Origin: Globodera rostochiensis
Taxonomy: Eukaryota > Nematoda > Chromadorea > Rhabditida > Heteroderidae
Direction: 5' to 3'
DNA: 64,000 nt
Assembly: GCA_018350325.1 (NCBI GenBank)
Contig: JAEVLN010000007.1
Span: 4,182,124-4,246,123 of the forward strand
Below, piece after piece: positions 47,265 to 57,362 of the stretch; within the stretch, counting starts at the first letter, position 1; the number at the start of each line of letters is the position of its first letter. The position numbers and the translations under genes were made by a program. The notes beneath the pieces are model-generated. The model made no database searches, was not told the origin of the DNA, and saw only the letters and a program-made list of their open reading frames with translations.

Positions 47265-48194
47265 GTGTGGGGGCCGGTGGCAGAATATGCGCGACAATCG
47301 ATTGATCATTTATCATTTATGAACAAAAAAATATTTGAATTGTTTTTGTTATATTATTGGATAATGCGTGCCGTTTTACATAAAACAACATTTTGATCAT
47401 TCTATTGTTAGCCACAAATATCAGTGCTTCAATAAACAGAAGTTTCCATCGCCAAACAAAAAAAAGCCTACCCCCCCCCCAACAAAGATGTATCGTACTT
47501 ATTCTCTCGCATCAAAATTTTTTTGGTGACTTTTTGTGCCTATTTCGACATTTTTTCAAAAAAATCTTGAGAAAGATAACAACCCCCTCCCTAAAAAAAT
47601 CGCTTTTTTCAATTTCCATAAAATTTTCTCCTAAAAAATCCATTTTTTTCTTAGAAAAATGCCCTCATCTGAAATTCGATTTTTTCCTGGACCAAAAATC
47701 ACTTTTTGATAAAATTGCATTTAATATTTGGTGCGCAACTGCGAATGAGTATTTGATCATCATCGTTAGGATTGCATGATAATGGAAAATGCGCTTTTTT
47801 TGATCAGAGCTGACATTTGTGACACAATTCTCTTTTGTTCGGGATTTTTCTGATTTTGAGGGTCAATATTTGCAAATTCGAATTCCTAACCCACCGAACA
47901 GTTGTCGGCCAAAATTTGATCAGTCTTATGCTTTAACCAAAATTAAGAAAAATACTATAATTGAAATGCCCCCCCCCCCTAATATCGATTTTTTCAATTT
48001 CCAAAATTGATTTTTTCTCAGAGTACAAATTTCCGTTCATTCCCGAATTACCCAACAAAGATGAAAATCGCTATTCAACATTTATTAACTCAACAACACA
48101 ATATATATACATACAAAACAATACAATACAATACACAAAATATATCGGGGACATAATCATCTCAGACAATCAATCAATTACAGGGCCATACATA
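47265..48194. other. intergenic DNA with C runs
   Basis: Non-coding. It contains CCCCCCCCCC runs near 47472 and 47970, and TAAAAAATC-rich stretches. It separates convergent genes (PSMD5 plus, type I protein minus). No repeat family was recognised. Confidence 0.5.
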
Positions 48195-49551
48195 TTACAC
48201 AACTGATGCGCCCTCGTCTTCGTCGTCTGGAGATGCTTTCGAATATAAGCTGGACGGCACTTCAACTCCATCTACCGCCGAGCTCGGTGTCTTCTTCGGT
48301 GTGTTTGCGCTCGATGCTTCATCCTCCCCTTCCGCTTCGGAGGCGTCTTCTGGAGTTTGTCCCTTTTTCGATGATTTTGCGCTCGACTCAGCCTTCGGGC
48401 TCGATGCCTTCTCATCCTCCTCGGTGCCATCTGCTGAAGTCCGTTGTTTGCGACGCCACAACACAAGCACCACAGCCGAAGCAACAGAACTGAACATGCT
48501 GAAAATGGGAACGAATGAAATGGACGAAATGATTTGGAAGGATAAAGCACTTACATCGCTCCAACGACAGACACAACAATGATCAAAGTCCAGCCACTCG
48601 TGATGTTTGCGTCCGTGCTTCCCATCGTGTCCGTACTTTCGGTAGTCATCGCGTCCGTGCTGTTCGTAGCCGTCGTGTTCGCGTTGCTCGTTGTCGTCGC
48701 TTCCGTACTTCCTCCCGTAGTCGTCTCTATTGCCTTTTGCGTCGTAGTCGTGCCTGTACTTCCAGTAGTCGTCTTTTTGGGATCATCAGTCATCTTTTCC
48801 GGACATTTCTCCCCGTAGGGCTTCCGCCCGAACACCAGCTGACGAGCATCGTCCTGTAAATAAAATGTAAAAGTCAAACTGAAACAAAAATGAGAAAAGA
48901 CTCACAATGTACGCTCTCCATTTGCACCTTCTGTCAACCAATGCGCGGAAGAAATTCATCTCGACTTTGACGACATGAGTATCAGCAGGTAGATGCACAA
49001 AGTCGTCATCTTTGAAAGGGCAGGTGAGCGTGAAGGCCTTGCAAACGCCGGCATCCTTGCATGGCTCCTCCGGCTGATGTTTCAAACCCTGAAATAAAGA
49101 ATTTTTGTGATTTAATATCCCCCAGAAAAACTGACCACTTTAGTTGCTTTGCCCAGAACACATTTTTGACCGTCGACCTTGGCCCTGCTGAAGATGTTTG
49201 AACATGATGCTCCAGCGCCCACCATCGTCAGTTTAAGCTTCTTGTCCTTGGTGTTCATCAGTAGACCAAGTATCGCCGTTGTGTCTCCGTCCAGTTGCCA
49301 CGAGTTAATGCGACTGAAACAAAAGGGAAATGTTTTTATGGCATTAAATTATTGAAATGAAGTAAAACTTACGTCTGATTGTCCTTGGGAAACTCGCGTG
49401 AGTTGATTTGAACTCCCGTCCTTGCACAGCTGAAGCGATTGAAATCCCACGGCTCCTCCTGGGCTTCCACTGGACGGCAGCAACAGAGGAGAAGCGCCGC
49501 GACGACGACGAGCAATGGGCGCGCACATTGGAGCAGAAGAGCGGCGGTCAT
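48195..49551 (-). CDS. type I membrane protein with mucin-like stalk (paralogue B)
   Basis: Exons: 49373-49551, 49139-49313, 48906-49088, 48555-48853, 48195-48498; 379 residues, phases 2,0,0,2 as in paralogue A at 24623-25667. It has a signal peptide (LLVVVAALLLCCCRPVEA), an ectodomain with matching Cys positions (FSCARTG, SCSNIF, KCVLGK, PCKDAGVCKAF, LTCPF), a Thr-rich stalk, and a transmembrane helix (LIIVVSVVGAM/FSSVASAVVLVLW). Unlike A it has an about 80-residue acidic, Ser-rich cytoplasmic tail (SSPKAESSAKSSKKG, SPDDEDEGASVV). Function unknown. Confidence 0.85.
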
Positions 49552-49640
49552 CAGGCGGAAGGGAGTTGTGTTGATCAGATGAAGAAGAATAAAAGAGAAT
49601 GGATGGGGGATGAGATGAAGCGCTTTTATAGTGCCGACAA
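49552..49640 (-). promoter_or_regulatory. core promoter and 5' UTR of paralogue B
   Basis: On the minus strand ACTATAAAAGC (about 49623-49633) lies about 75 bp before the ATG. TATA-to-ATG sequence is highly similar to that of paralogue A, with conserved blocks around CTTCTTCATCTGATCAACAC. Confidence 0.6.
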
Positions 49641-50205
49641 TGGAATAAAAGAAGTTTTCTTTTTAGGAGCAGACAAAAATAAACGATGCGCCAAAATTAA
49701 TGCAATTTAAATTAATTCAAAAAAATAGCCATGCGGCAGACAGCGCATGGTTAGACATTATATCCCCCACCATTGAATTTCCTTTCGGGTTTTGAAAGCT
49801 TGTAACACAGGCTAACACGTATATTTTCGTGACCAAATTTTGCAGACGTGCCTCTAGTGCTCCCTTCTTACCCCTGCCAAAATTTGGTGGAGTTTGGATA
49901 ATTTTGAAAAAAATTTGGTTTGAAAAATTTAAACGTTTTTTGACTATAACTCATGAATTGAACGATTATAATTAATAAAAAAGCGATTAATAAATTCCTT
50001 ATTTTGTTTTCTATGGACGGTGAAAGTTTGAGAAGGATCGGCCAGAGGGAAAAAAAGTTTTCCAGCGCAAAGTGCGGGGATGGTCAAAATATTATTAAAA
50101 AAAGTGAGAGAGAACGCCAAAGGAAGAGAGCATGTTAGAGATAAAAAGGAAAAGCGAGATAGTACAGGGCGTTTTCTCTGCTGCTGTGCTTGATCCATAG
50201 CCATA
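49641..50205. other. intergenic DNA between divergent genes
   Basis: Mixed-composition non-coding DNA; no repeat family or gene evidence recognised. Confidence 0.4.
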
Positions 50206-50338
50206 GTGCAAGAGTATAAAAGCATTTTTCCCTCCTTCCCACAAATACCCAATTATTATTCATTTCAACAAAAATATTATTCGCCAACAATTGACTTCAT
50301 TCATCCAATCAATCGACGACCCGAAGCGCTCAACACCG
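50206..50338 (+). promoter_or_regulatory. TATA box and 5' UTR of the SH2 gene
   Basis: GTATAAAAGC at about 50213-50222 lies roughly 120 bp upstream of the ATG at 50339, followed by a pyrimidine/A-rich leader. Confidence 0.45.
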
Positions 50339-52124
50339 ATGACAGAAAGCAGCAGCAGCAGCACACTGGAATCAGAGCTGGAGATGTGGCAATTGCCATA
50401 CTATCACGGACTGCTGGTTCGTTTTATGGTACATCAAATTTTCTGATTTAATTTCACCCCTTTTTTTGTTTAGCTGAACGCGGACTTTCGACAACTGTTG
50501 ACGAGCGATGGCGACTTTCTCGTCCGCCGGGGCCATGGAACTTCTGGGCAAGGGCGAATCCTGGTGCTGTCAATGAATGTCTGCAGCCGGCTGCGCCATG
50601 TCATCTTCCGCCAGCGACGAGGGCTCATCGCCGTGGACTTCAGACGTGAAAGCGGCTTCGACACGATACAGAGCTTTGTGGATGCGCATCTGGGGCAAGC
50701 AGATTCAATCAGCGATGTAAGTAGCACATAATTAGACTGGTATACATTCTGAACTTCTTTCAGCAGGAATTGGTTGTGCTCATAAGGGCAATCAACAGGA
50801 AGAAATGGACGCTGCCCTCAGTTTTGGACATTTCTGAACAACAACCGCTGCTGATGGACAAACTGTGAGCTTAAAAATTATTCTGCTCAATCAGTCCCAT
50901 AAAAATCAAATTTCAGCGACGTCTCCGACAGCGATTGGATGGACATTTTGGTGTGGATTGGACGTGTCGAAGTCGCAACAAAATTTGCACTGATCAATGC
51001 GAAGTTCAACAATTGGGTGGACATTCAGCTGACGGAGAGGAAATGGGCATTTGGGGAGCTCAGCATTTGTCGAGCGAAGGACGGCACTGGCGCCGAGTTG
51101 CTGTGTTCAAACAACGGGTCCAACCGCAAAATGTTGTCAATGCCGAACACACCGCTGCCGGGCAGCATAATTGGCTTCCAATCAATCACCATCAGGTCGT
51201 TTCAACACATCAAATTTACCTTTTCTCACAGAAACCCCTTTTTTTTGTTGCAGGTACATTGACCAATCTGTCGTCACTTTTCTGCACAACATTCGACGCC
51301 TCTTCACCTTGGACATTTGCCTGGAGCTTTCCATTCTGTACACAGAAGATCAAAGCTGGCGAATTATGGCACAAGAAATTTGGCCTCTGCTGAAGGACGG
51401 CGTCTGCACACTGGTGAACATGAAGAAGAACCATTTTTCGATGATGCGCAAATACATCTCGCCGACCGTCCTCTTCGATTGTGCCAATCTCCGAAGGATC
51501 TATTCGCATATGTTCCCTCAGTGTCCGACGGACAACGACAGCGCCGATACATTGCCTGCGGCCCGCGATCTGTACGCGTGGCTTCACATGACTCGTTCGG
51601 ATGACTTCCCGGCGGTGTTGTCGCTGTACAGGTGGAAACCCAAATGGCAACCGATGTTGGACAGCTTGACAAAGGTGGTGTAATTGTCAAGAATTATTAA
51701 TTGCTCATTCAATTCAATCAGCAAATTTTTTTTAGACTTTCCGCGAGGCCTACATTGGCGTCAACTTCATCATCTTCTGTACGTTCCCGTTCGTTTATGA
51801 CGCATACTTCTGTCTGGTGAATGAACTAACCCACGAGCAAATGGCATTGGCAACTCGCAGTGTAAACGGCACAAACGCAGTGGTGGTGCGATCTCGAAGT
51901 GGACGAGAAGTGGCGGTGGGTTGGGCGGCGTATGCAAATAAGCCACTGACTAATTATGTGCACATTGACTTTGGAGATGCGAACATTGGGTGGGTGGATT
52001 GATTTATTTACATTTTTATTGTTTTAATAGTAAAGTTTTAATTGCTTTCAGGCCGTTGCCGTCCTCGAGCCATCCGATGAAAGCTGCTGATGGGAATCGA
52101 CCAGAAGGCGAAGTCAAAATATAA
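50339..52124 (+). CDS. SH2-domain protein with F-box-like C-terminal region
   Basis: Exons: 50339-50416, 50474-50716, 50764-50864, 50917-51195, 51254-51674, 51736-51989, 52052-52124; 482 residues, phases 0,0,2,2,0,2. Residues about 18-105 are an SH2 domain: YYHGLL, LLTSDGDFLVR (phosphotyrosine-binding Arg in FLVR), ILVLSM and RHVIF, then GFDTIQSFVDAHL. No kinase domain follows. From residue about 142, SDWMDILVWIGRVEVATKFALINAKFNNWVD has the shape of an F-box, followed by the FLHNIRRLF and PTVLFDCANLR region typical of the large cyst-nematode F-box-associated family (family recalled, not searched). It may link phosphotyrosine recognition to ubiquitin ligase adaptors (inference). Confidence 0.8.
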
Positions 52125-53896
52125 ACGAGAATGGAATGGCCTACGCATAAAACGATTTTATTCCACAAAATGTTTGTTGTGAATCGCGACATTTAATTTT
52201 TTTGTTAAATGTGAATATTGTATAAAATAATATTTTGAATTAAGAAAGCAAGTCGGCTAATGCGCGACAGGGGGAAAGCGAAGACATTGCGGTCAATGTC
52301 TCCTAAAAAGTATCCATTCACCCCCAAAATTCACTTTTTTCCTATCAAAAATAGTGCTGAAATCGATTCAAAAAATTTGCATAAAGCAACAAATGTTTTA
52401 AATCCAAAATTGTTCCTTCCGGCACCGAAAAGGTCAGCCAAATTAACCCGTGCCGATAATTATTGAGAATCGCCGCTATATTCATTCGATCGGTTTATCA
52501 TTTATTCTCTCTCTCAACTCATTTAATTGATTTGATCGTGCAATTTGTCGACCTTTCGATTACGGGCGAAGATGTGCAAACATTGCTCAACATTAAGTCA
52601 AATATTGATACCTATTGCCTTTTTTAAAAAAACTAAAAAGCTTGTTAATTTTACGAGACAATCAAAAAATTCCCGAAGCAAAAATGACTTTTGTCCTTTT
52701 TGAAATTAATATTTTTTATCTTATTCATTTGCTAAATGCATTTGTTCAATACAATTTACAAGAACACTAATGCCTATTTAAAATTAATTAAAAAGGCCTA
52801 AAAAAAGATAAATGTTACCCCTTGAAAACCATGCCAGAAATTTACATGTTTTAATATGAATTTTATTTTAAAAAATCAAAATTCAATTTTCTTTTGTGAA
52901 TGGCTTTATGCGTCATAGTTTTGCCATTAATAAAAAATGGTTTTGTCATTAAAAGCGGCGTTCTTCGGCTGTTGGTTGAGGTGACACGGAATAAAATGTG
53001 CTGGCAAATACATAAGCATCCCCTTTTTTTTTTTGTAGAAAATGGTTGGGAAGGAAAGCACTTTTTTGTTGCCATCGCTTTGTAATATGTATAAACACTG
53101 GCGGGAATTGAATTCATTGGGCACAAAGATCGATCAGCTTCGGAGTTTTTTTTTTCGACGAAAACGGCTGAAGATTAAATGTTTCGAGCGCTTTTCGCTG
53201 CCATAACAATGCCAACTGCTGGAAATAGGAATTAATATTTTGTTTAATTTTATTTATTTTTTAAAATTTTTTTTATCAAAAAACCTTTGAGGGCGTTGTG
53301 ATTTTGCTTCTTATTCATAAGTTTTGACTTGAGCTGTTGCTCCATTCAGTGTTTGATAGTCAGTCAACGCCCGCCTGGGACACAGCCATAACAATATTTT
53401 TTTGTTTGAATTAAAAATATTAAAATTAAACATCATTTATGATTTTTATTATTTTAATTTAACAAGCTTAGCAATGGGGTACGCTGCTTCGTTCCCAAAC
53501 TTTTTCATATTTAGACAGTCTTTTTTCAACTTTCAGTGCCCATTATAAATGCGACATTTTGCAAAGATTTTTAAAAATAGGGGGGGGGAGGTGGGGGTAA
53601 GGAGCCGCTAGCTGAGGCTTATGCCTATTAAAGTTGAAGCGTTGAATTAATTACCCATTTATGCTGTACACTTTGAGTAAAATCACCTAATTTGCTAGCA
53701 AATATTTTTTAGCAAAAAAAAAATCTGGCACAGAAATAACACATTTATAATGGGCACTGAAATGATGTGTACAGTATACCGGAGTTCTGTTGACAAATTT
53801 ATTTGAAACATAATGATGCCATCATAGGCGTTAATTCAAATTAAGTCTTTCCCTGCTCGCACGGGCAAATTGCTTGTTCTTTAACCAAATCCCAAC
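52125..53896. other. long AT-rich intergenic region
   Basis: No gene recognised in 1.8 kb. There is a G run with GAGGTGGGGG near 53581-53596. Short open frames lack splice or domain support. Confidence 0.5.
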
Positions 53897-54252
53897 ATGG
53901 CGGGGGAGCCGGATGCGCTGCCGCCAAATGTACATCAAATTTTACAATTGGATACTGTACAAACGGAGGTGGTAAGTACCCGTCAATCTGACACAAAATT
54001 GCACACTTTTTTTTGAATCTGATTGTTATGTAAGAATTTAAGTGTTTGACAAATATTTGCTAATTTAATCTTTGTTAATTTGCCCCGAATAATTTCTATT
54101 TATATTTTTTACACCTCTAACAAAATTTATCAACCACTTACAAATTAAGGAAACTTGGTTTCCGCGTCCAGACATGGAAGAGAAGAAATATCTTAATCCA
54201 TTTTTTGTTCCTACAAAAAACGCGTTTTCAAAATCAATTGGGTATCAAGCAG
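53897..54252 (+). CDS. 5' end of an unrecognised gene (two exons)
   Basis: Exons 53897-53971 (MAGEPDALPPNVHQILQLDT... ending at GTG|GTAAGT) and 54150-54252 (ETWFPRPDMEEKKYLNPFF... ending at G|GTACAT) join in frame to give 59 residues. There are no further exons before SINE-rich DNA starts near 54.4 kb, so either the remaining exons lie beyond the repeats and were missed, or the gene is truncated. No domain is recognised. Confidence 0.45.
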
Positions 54253-54409
54253 GTACATATAGTATATGTCATAAATAGGGTCAGGATTTTCTGTTGCTAA
54301 AAAACTGTTATTATTAAAATAGTTTATTAAAAATGCCGAAATAGTAGTTAAAAACTAATTGATGCTTAAATACCTACGATAAATGTCATTAATTGCTCTT
54401 AGGGCAGTC

Positions 54410-54900
54410 TGTTTCAAACCGAACCGAGACCGAAAACCGGGCATTTCTTCGGTTCGGTTAAATTTGTAAAACTGTGATCAAAAATCAAAAAATCTTGGGG
54501 CTACTCATAAATATATTTAAAAAATTTAATATTTTGATAAATTTGCAGATAAACTCATTAAGGTGCTCTCCAAAGCCTATTGGTTTTCTTTTTTTAGCTA
54601 AATTTTGTCTCTGAAAAAACAGGAGTCTCGATATACCACCTGGACATTGCGAAATCAGTTGGAGATGAAGTCGATGAATTAGCGAACGGAAAAACTGATT
54701 GTTCATAAATATATTGTAATTTTAGAAGTTAATTTGTTGCCTTTTATCTTGCGATATTTACTACATCTTAGAATTTAACTACACAAATACATACATACTA
54801 GGTATCTCGGAAGTCGACAATTCGGAAATTAAATTTTCTAATTTAAAATAATGCATATGTGCATGAGTAGAATAGGACGGAACCCGGAATTTTCGGAAAA
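54410..54900. other. non-coding, with CCGAAAACCGG-type iterated block
   Basis: Near 54413-54465 a short inverted block (AACCGAACCGAGACCGAAAA, CGGTTCGGTT) resembles the one at 56404-56565. The rest is AT-rich. Confidence 0.4.
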
Positions 54901-54926
54901 ACCAGGACCGGGACACACTTTCCGGA

Positions 54927-55050
54927 ACTCTTAAAAATTAAATAAAAATAAAGGTAGCTGAAGTTAGTGAGATTTCGTGGCGCGTGGAATTGAACTCGCA
55001 ACCTGTCGGATTCAAAATCAACTCCAAACCCAACTACGCCACGCCACCAC
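54927..55050 (-). mobile_element. tRNA-derived SINE (minus-strand copy)
   Basis: On the minus strand it begins GTGGTGGCGTGGCGTAGTTG (A-box-like), has the B box GAGTTCAATTCC, and continues AAATCTCACTAACTTCAGC into an A/T tail. It shares head and tail with the plus-strand copy 90 bp away. Confidence 0.65.
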
Positions 55051-55136
55051 AAAAAATAAAGCTGTGAGAGAGCAAATAGAATAGAGAATATTCTCTTTCA
55101 CTTCTCTTTTCACCAATTCTCGCTGCGTTCTCCCTT

Positions 55137-55255
55137 GTGGTGGCGTGGCGCAGTGGTTGTGGAGTTGGATTGGAACCCGAAAGGTTACGGTTCAATTCCA
55201 CTCGTCACAAAATCTCACTAACATCAACCCACCGTTATTTTTATTTAATTTTCAA
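55137..55255 (+). mobile_element. tRNA-derived SINE (plus-strand copy)
   Basis: GTGGTGGCGTGGCGCAGTGG (A box region), B box GGTTCAATTCC (about 55189-55199), then AAATCTCACTAACATCAACCC and a TTTATTTAATTTT tail. It is head-to-head with the copy at 54927-55050. Confidence 0.65.
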
Positions 55256-55412
55256 AAAGTTATTTTATTAAATTTTTTTATTGAAATATATTTTCAAGGC
55301 AAAATTAGTTTAAATATCCAAAATAGTAAAAAAACATTTAAAATGTCGCCACCCTCTCAACTCTGCATTATATCACTTGGAATGCAAAGCAACATCGGTG
55401 GCTTTTTTTTTA

Positions 55413-55516
55413 GCCGGCATGACGACAAAATCCCCTATCAATTCGACAGGGAACTGAACCAGAGAGTGCAATGATCAAAGACAGAGCACTAACCAGTGAG
55501 CCATGCCGGCACGAGT
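55413..55516 (-). mobile_element. second tRNA-derived SINE type
   Basis: On the minus strand GTGCCGGCATGGCTCACTGG and TTAGTGCTCTGTC form an A-box region, and GGTTCAGTTCCCTGTCG is a B-box region. It is followed by a T run on the plus strand (position about 55402). Confidence 0.5.
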
Positions 55517-55625
55517 GGGAGGATTTTTTTCTTTGTTCCTGTGATAACATTTCCTTATTATGTTTTAGGTATTTCATTTCCAGTGAATGATTCCAATGTG
55601 TCTTGACCAAGATGATGATGATGAC

Positions 55626-55876
55626 GTAATTCTCATATTTACATATTTAAGTTTTTTGGTAAAATTGTTCCTGGCAATTCTTTGTGACTCAGCCCGACAC
55701 CGAGCTGTACGTAATTCTCATATTTACATATTTGTTTTTTTGTAAAATTGTTCCTGGCAATTCTTTGTGACTCAGCCAGACCCGAGCTGTACGTAATTCT
55801 CATATTTCCATATTTAAGTTTTTTGGTAAAATTGTTCCTGGCAATTCTTTGTGACTCAGCCCGACACCGAGCTTCT
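55626..55876. repeat. about 84-bp tandem repeat, three copies
   Basis: Units begin GTAATTCTCATATTTACAT and contain GTTCCTGGCAATTCTTTGTG followed by ACTCAGCC. The middle copy has small deletions. Confidence 0.9.
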
Positions 55877-56299
55877 GAGGCAGGGGGCGAGTCAGAAAAT
55901 TTTAAATTTTTGACTCGATTTGTTAAGAGATTTGCAACCAAAATTTTAAAAATACGACAATTTTTGTAAGCTTTTTAGGGAGGGATGGCAGGGGCTCAGC
56001 GGCGGCGAAAGGCTCTGTCGGCCAACAAATTAGCAATTTTACAAAGAAAAAATTTAAACAATATTTGTTTCCTCCATCATAGATGCTCGCCGAAAGTGAT
56101 AAAAAATAAATTACTCAGTCTGGGGTGGGGTCACTCACCTTTGAACAAAGTTATTCATTTTTTTAAATTCAGTGGATTCGTCCCAGCAAAAAATGAAATG
56201 AAAACTTGTGAATTGTATCTATTTTAAAAACATGTAAAAAAAACTTTTGGAATTGTTTACACACCGTAAAGTTAAGAGAAAGTTTGAAAAAAACAATCA

Positions 56300-56375
56300 A
56301 CCCACCCGTGATCTGAACTCCTACTCACAACAGTTCAAATTACCCCACCACTCACCACTACACCAGAACCTTCAT
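56300..56375 (-). mobile_element. tRNA-like SINE head
   Basis: On the minus strand GGTTCTGGTGTAGTGGTGAG (A-box-like) and GGAGTTCAGATCACGGGTGG (B-box-like) are spaced as in a tRNA promoter. The folded tRNA is not convincing. Confidence 0.4.
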
Positions 56376-56403
56376 CAACGACCCCCCATAAAATCCCATC
56401 ATT

Positions 56404-56565
56404 AGGGGTGTATTTTTTTGTTTTTACAACCAAAACCGGAAAACCGGTCCCCCGGTTTTCGGTTAGGCCGGTTTTACGACCCCCGGTTTTCGGTTTCGGT
56501 TTTTGGGCCAAAAAAGCCGGTTTTCGGTTTCGGTTCGGTTAACCGACCGTGAACAACCCTAATTA
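56404..56565. repeat. iterated CCGGTTTTCGG block with hAT-like ends
   Basis: Starts TTAGGGGTGTA and ends AACAACCCTAA; the interior is repeated CCGGTTTTCGGTT in both orientations. No target duplication was found, so assignment to the hAT-like group is tentative. Confidence 0.4.
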
Positions 56566-56606
56566 AAAGTCTAGAAAATGTTGTTTTTTAAAATGAGCGT
56601 TTGAAA

Positions 56607-56714
56607 TAGAACCCGGACTTGAGGGCCGATGAAGATTTCGATCGAGAATTTCGGAAAAAACACGATCAAAAAATACCGGGATTTTGATTGAGAATCTCAA
56701 TGGTCTGGGCTCTA
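56607..56714. mobile_element. 108-bp hAT-like miniature element
   Basis: Ends TAGAACCCGGAC and GTCTGGGCTCTA are imperfect inverted repeats. TTTGAAA flanks both sides (56600-56606 and 56715-56721). Inside are GATCGAGAATTTCGG and ATTGAGAATCTCAAT palindromic units. Confidence 0.5.
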
Positions 56715-56911
56715 TTTGAAATTTAACCCTTCAAATTTGAATATTCAAATTTTTAAACTCAACAAATTAATGCGTCAGATGTGTGACGGACTCGTCACTT
56801 TTGGCCCCGTTGACTTACACCGGCCAACGTAACTCCTCCTCCACGCCAATAAAATTATAACATTTTTATTTTAAAAAACATTAAAATTTTTGTTTTTGTT
56901 TATTATTTTAG

Positions 56912-57002
56912 TACCTTTAAATATGCCGACCAAATGATTGTGTATTTCGGATGCCAAATCACTTTGTGTGACAAGCGCGAGAACGGATGTGAGGGCATCA
57001 CT
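56912..57002 (+). pseudogene. orphan ZP-domain exon
   Basis: After a TATTATTTTAG acceptor the frame TFKYADQMIVYFGCQITLCD followed by KRENGCEGIT matches the C-terminal half of nematode cuticlin-type ZP domains (VYF-C-x3-LC, C-x-GI). It ends at a possible donor (ACT|GTTCGT). No other ZP exons are seen upstream, and downstream lies retroelement sequence, so this is probably a remnant or a far-split gene. Confidence 0.5.
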
Positions 57003-57362
57003 GTTCGTATGCATCAAAAAATTGCAAAAATCTATCATTAAATTTGGCATAATTATAGTCTAATTAACCAAAATTGCTGCTCATAATTAGTCTTAATTAA
57101 ACCAATCAATTGATTCCAATTAAATATAATGCCAAATCCAACACTTTCCTGCCTCCAATTTGTGAACTGACGCCGCTTCCTTCCGAAGGCGGTCCAGAAA
57201 TGCCCGTTGTTCACGCCTCTCGAGACCATCCAGCATTGGCACCAGTCAGTTGCTGCTTCCCCAAGCGTATGATTCTTATAACAAAACATTTACTGACTGA
57301 CTGATCAGATGGATTCGAATCACCATTCTGATTAGACCATGCACGAATATCAACGCCCGGCC

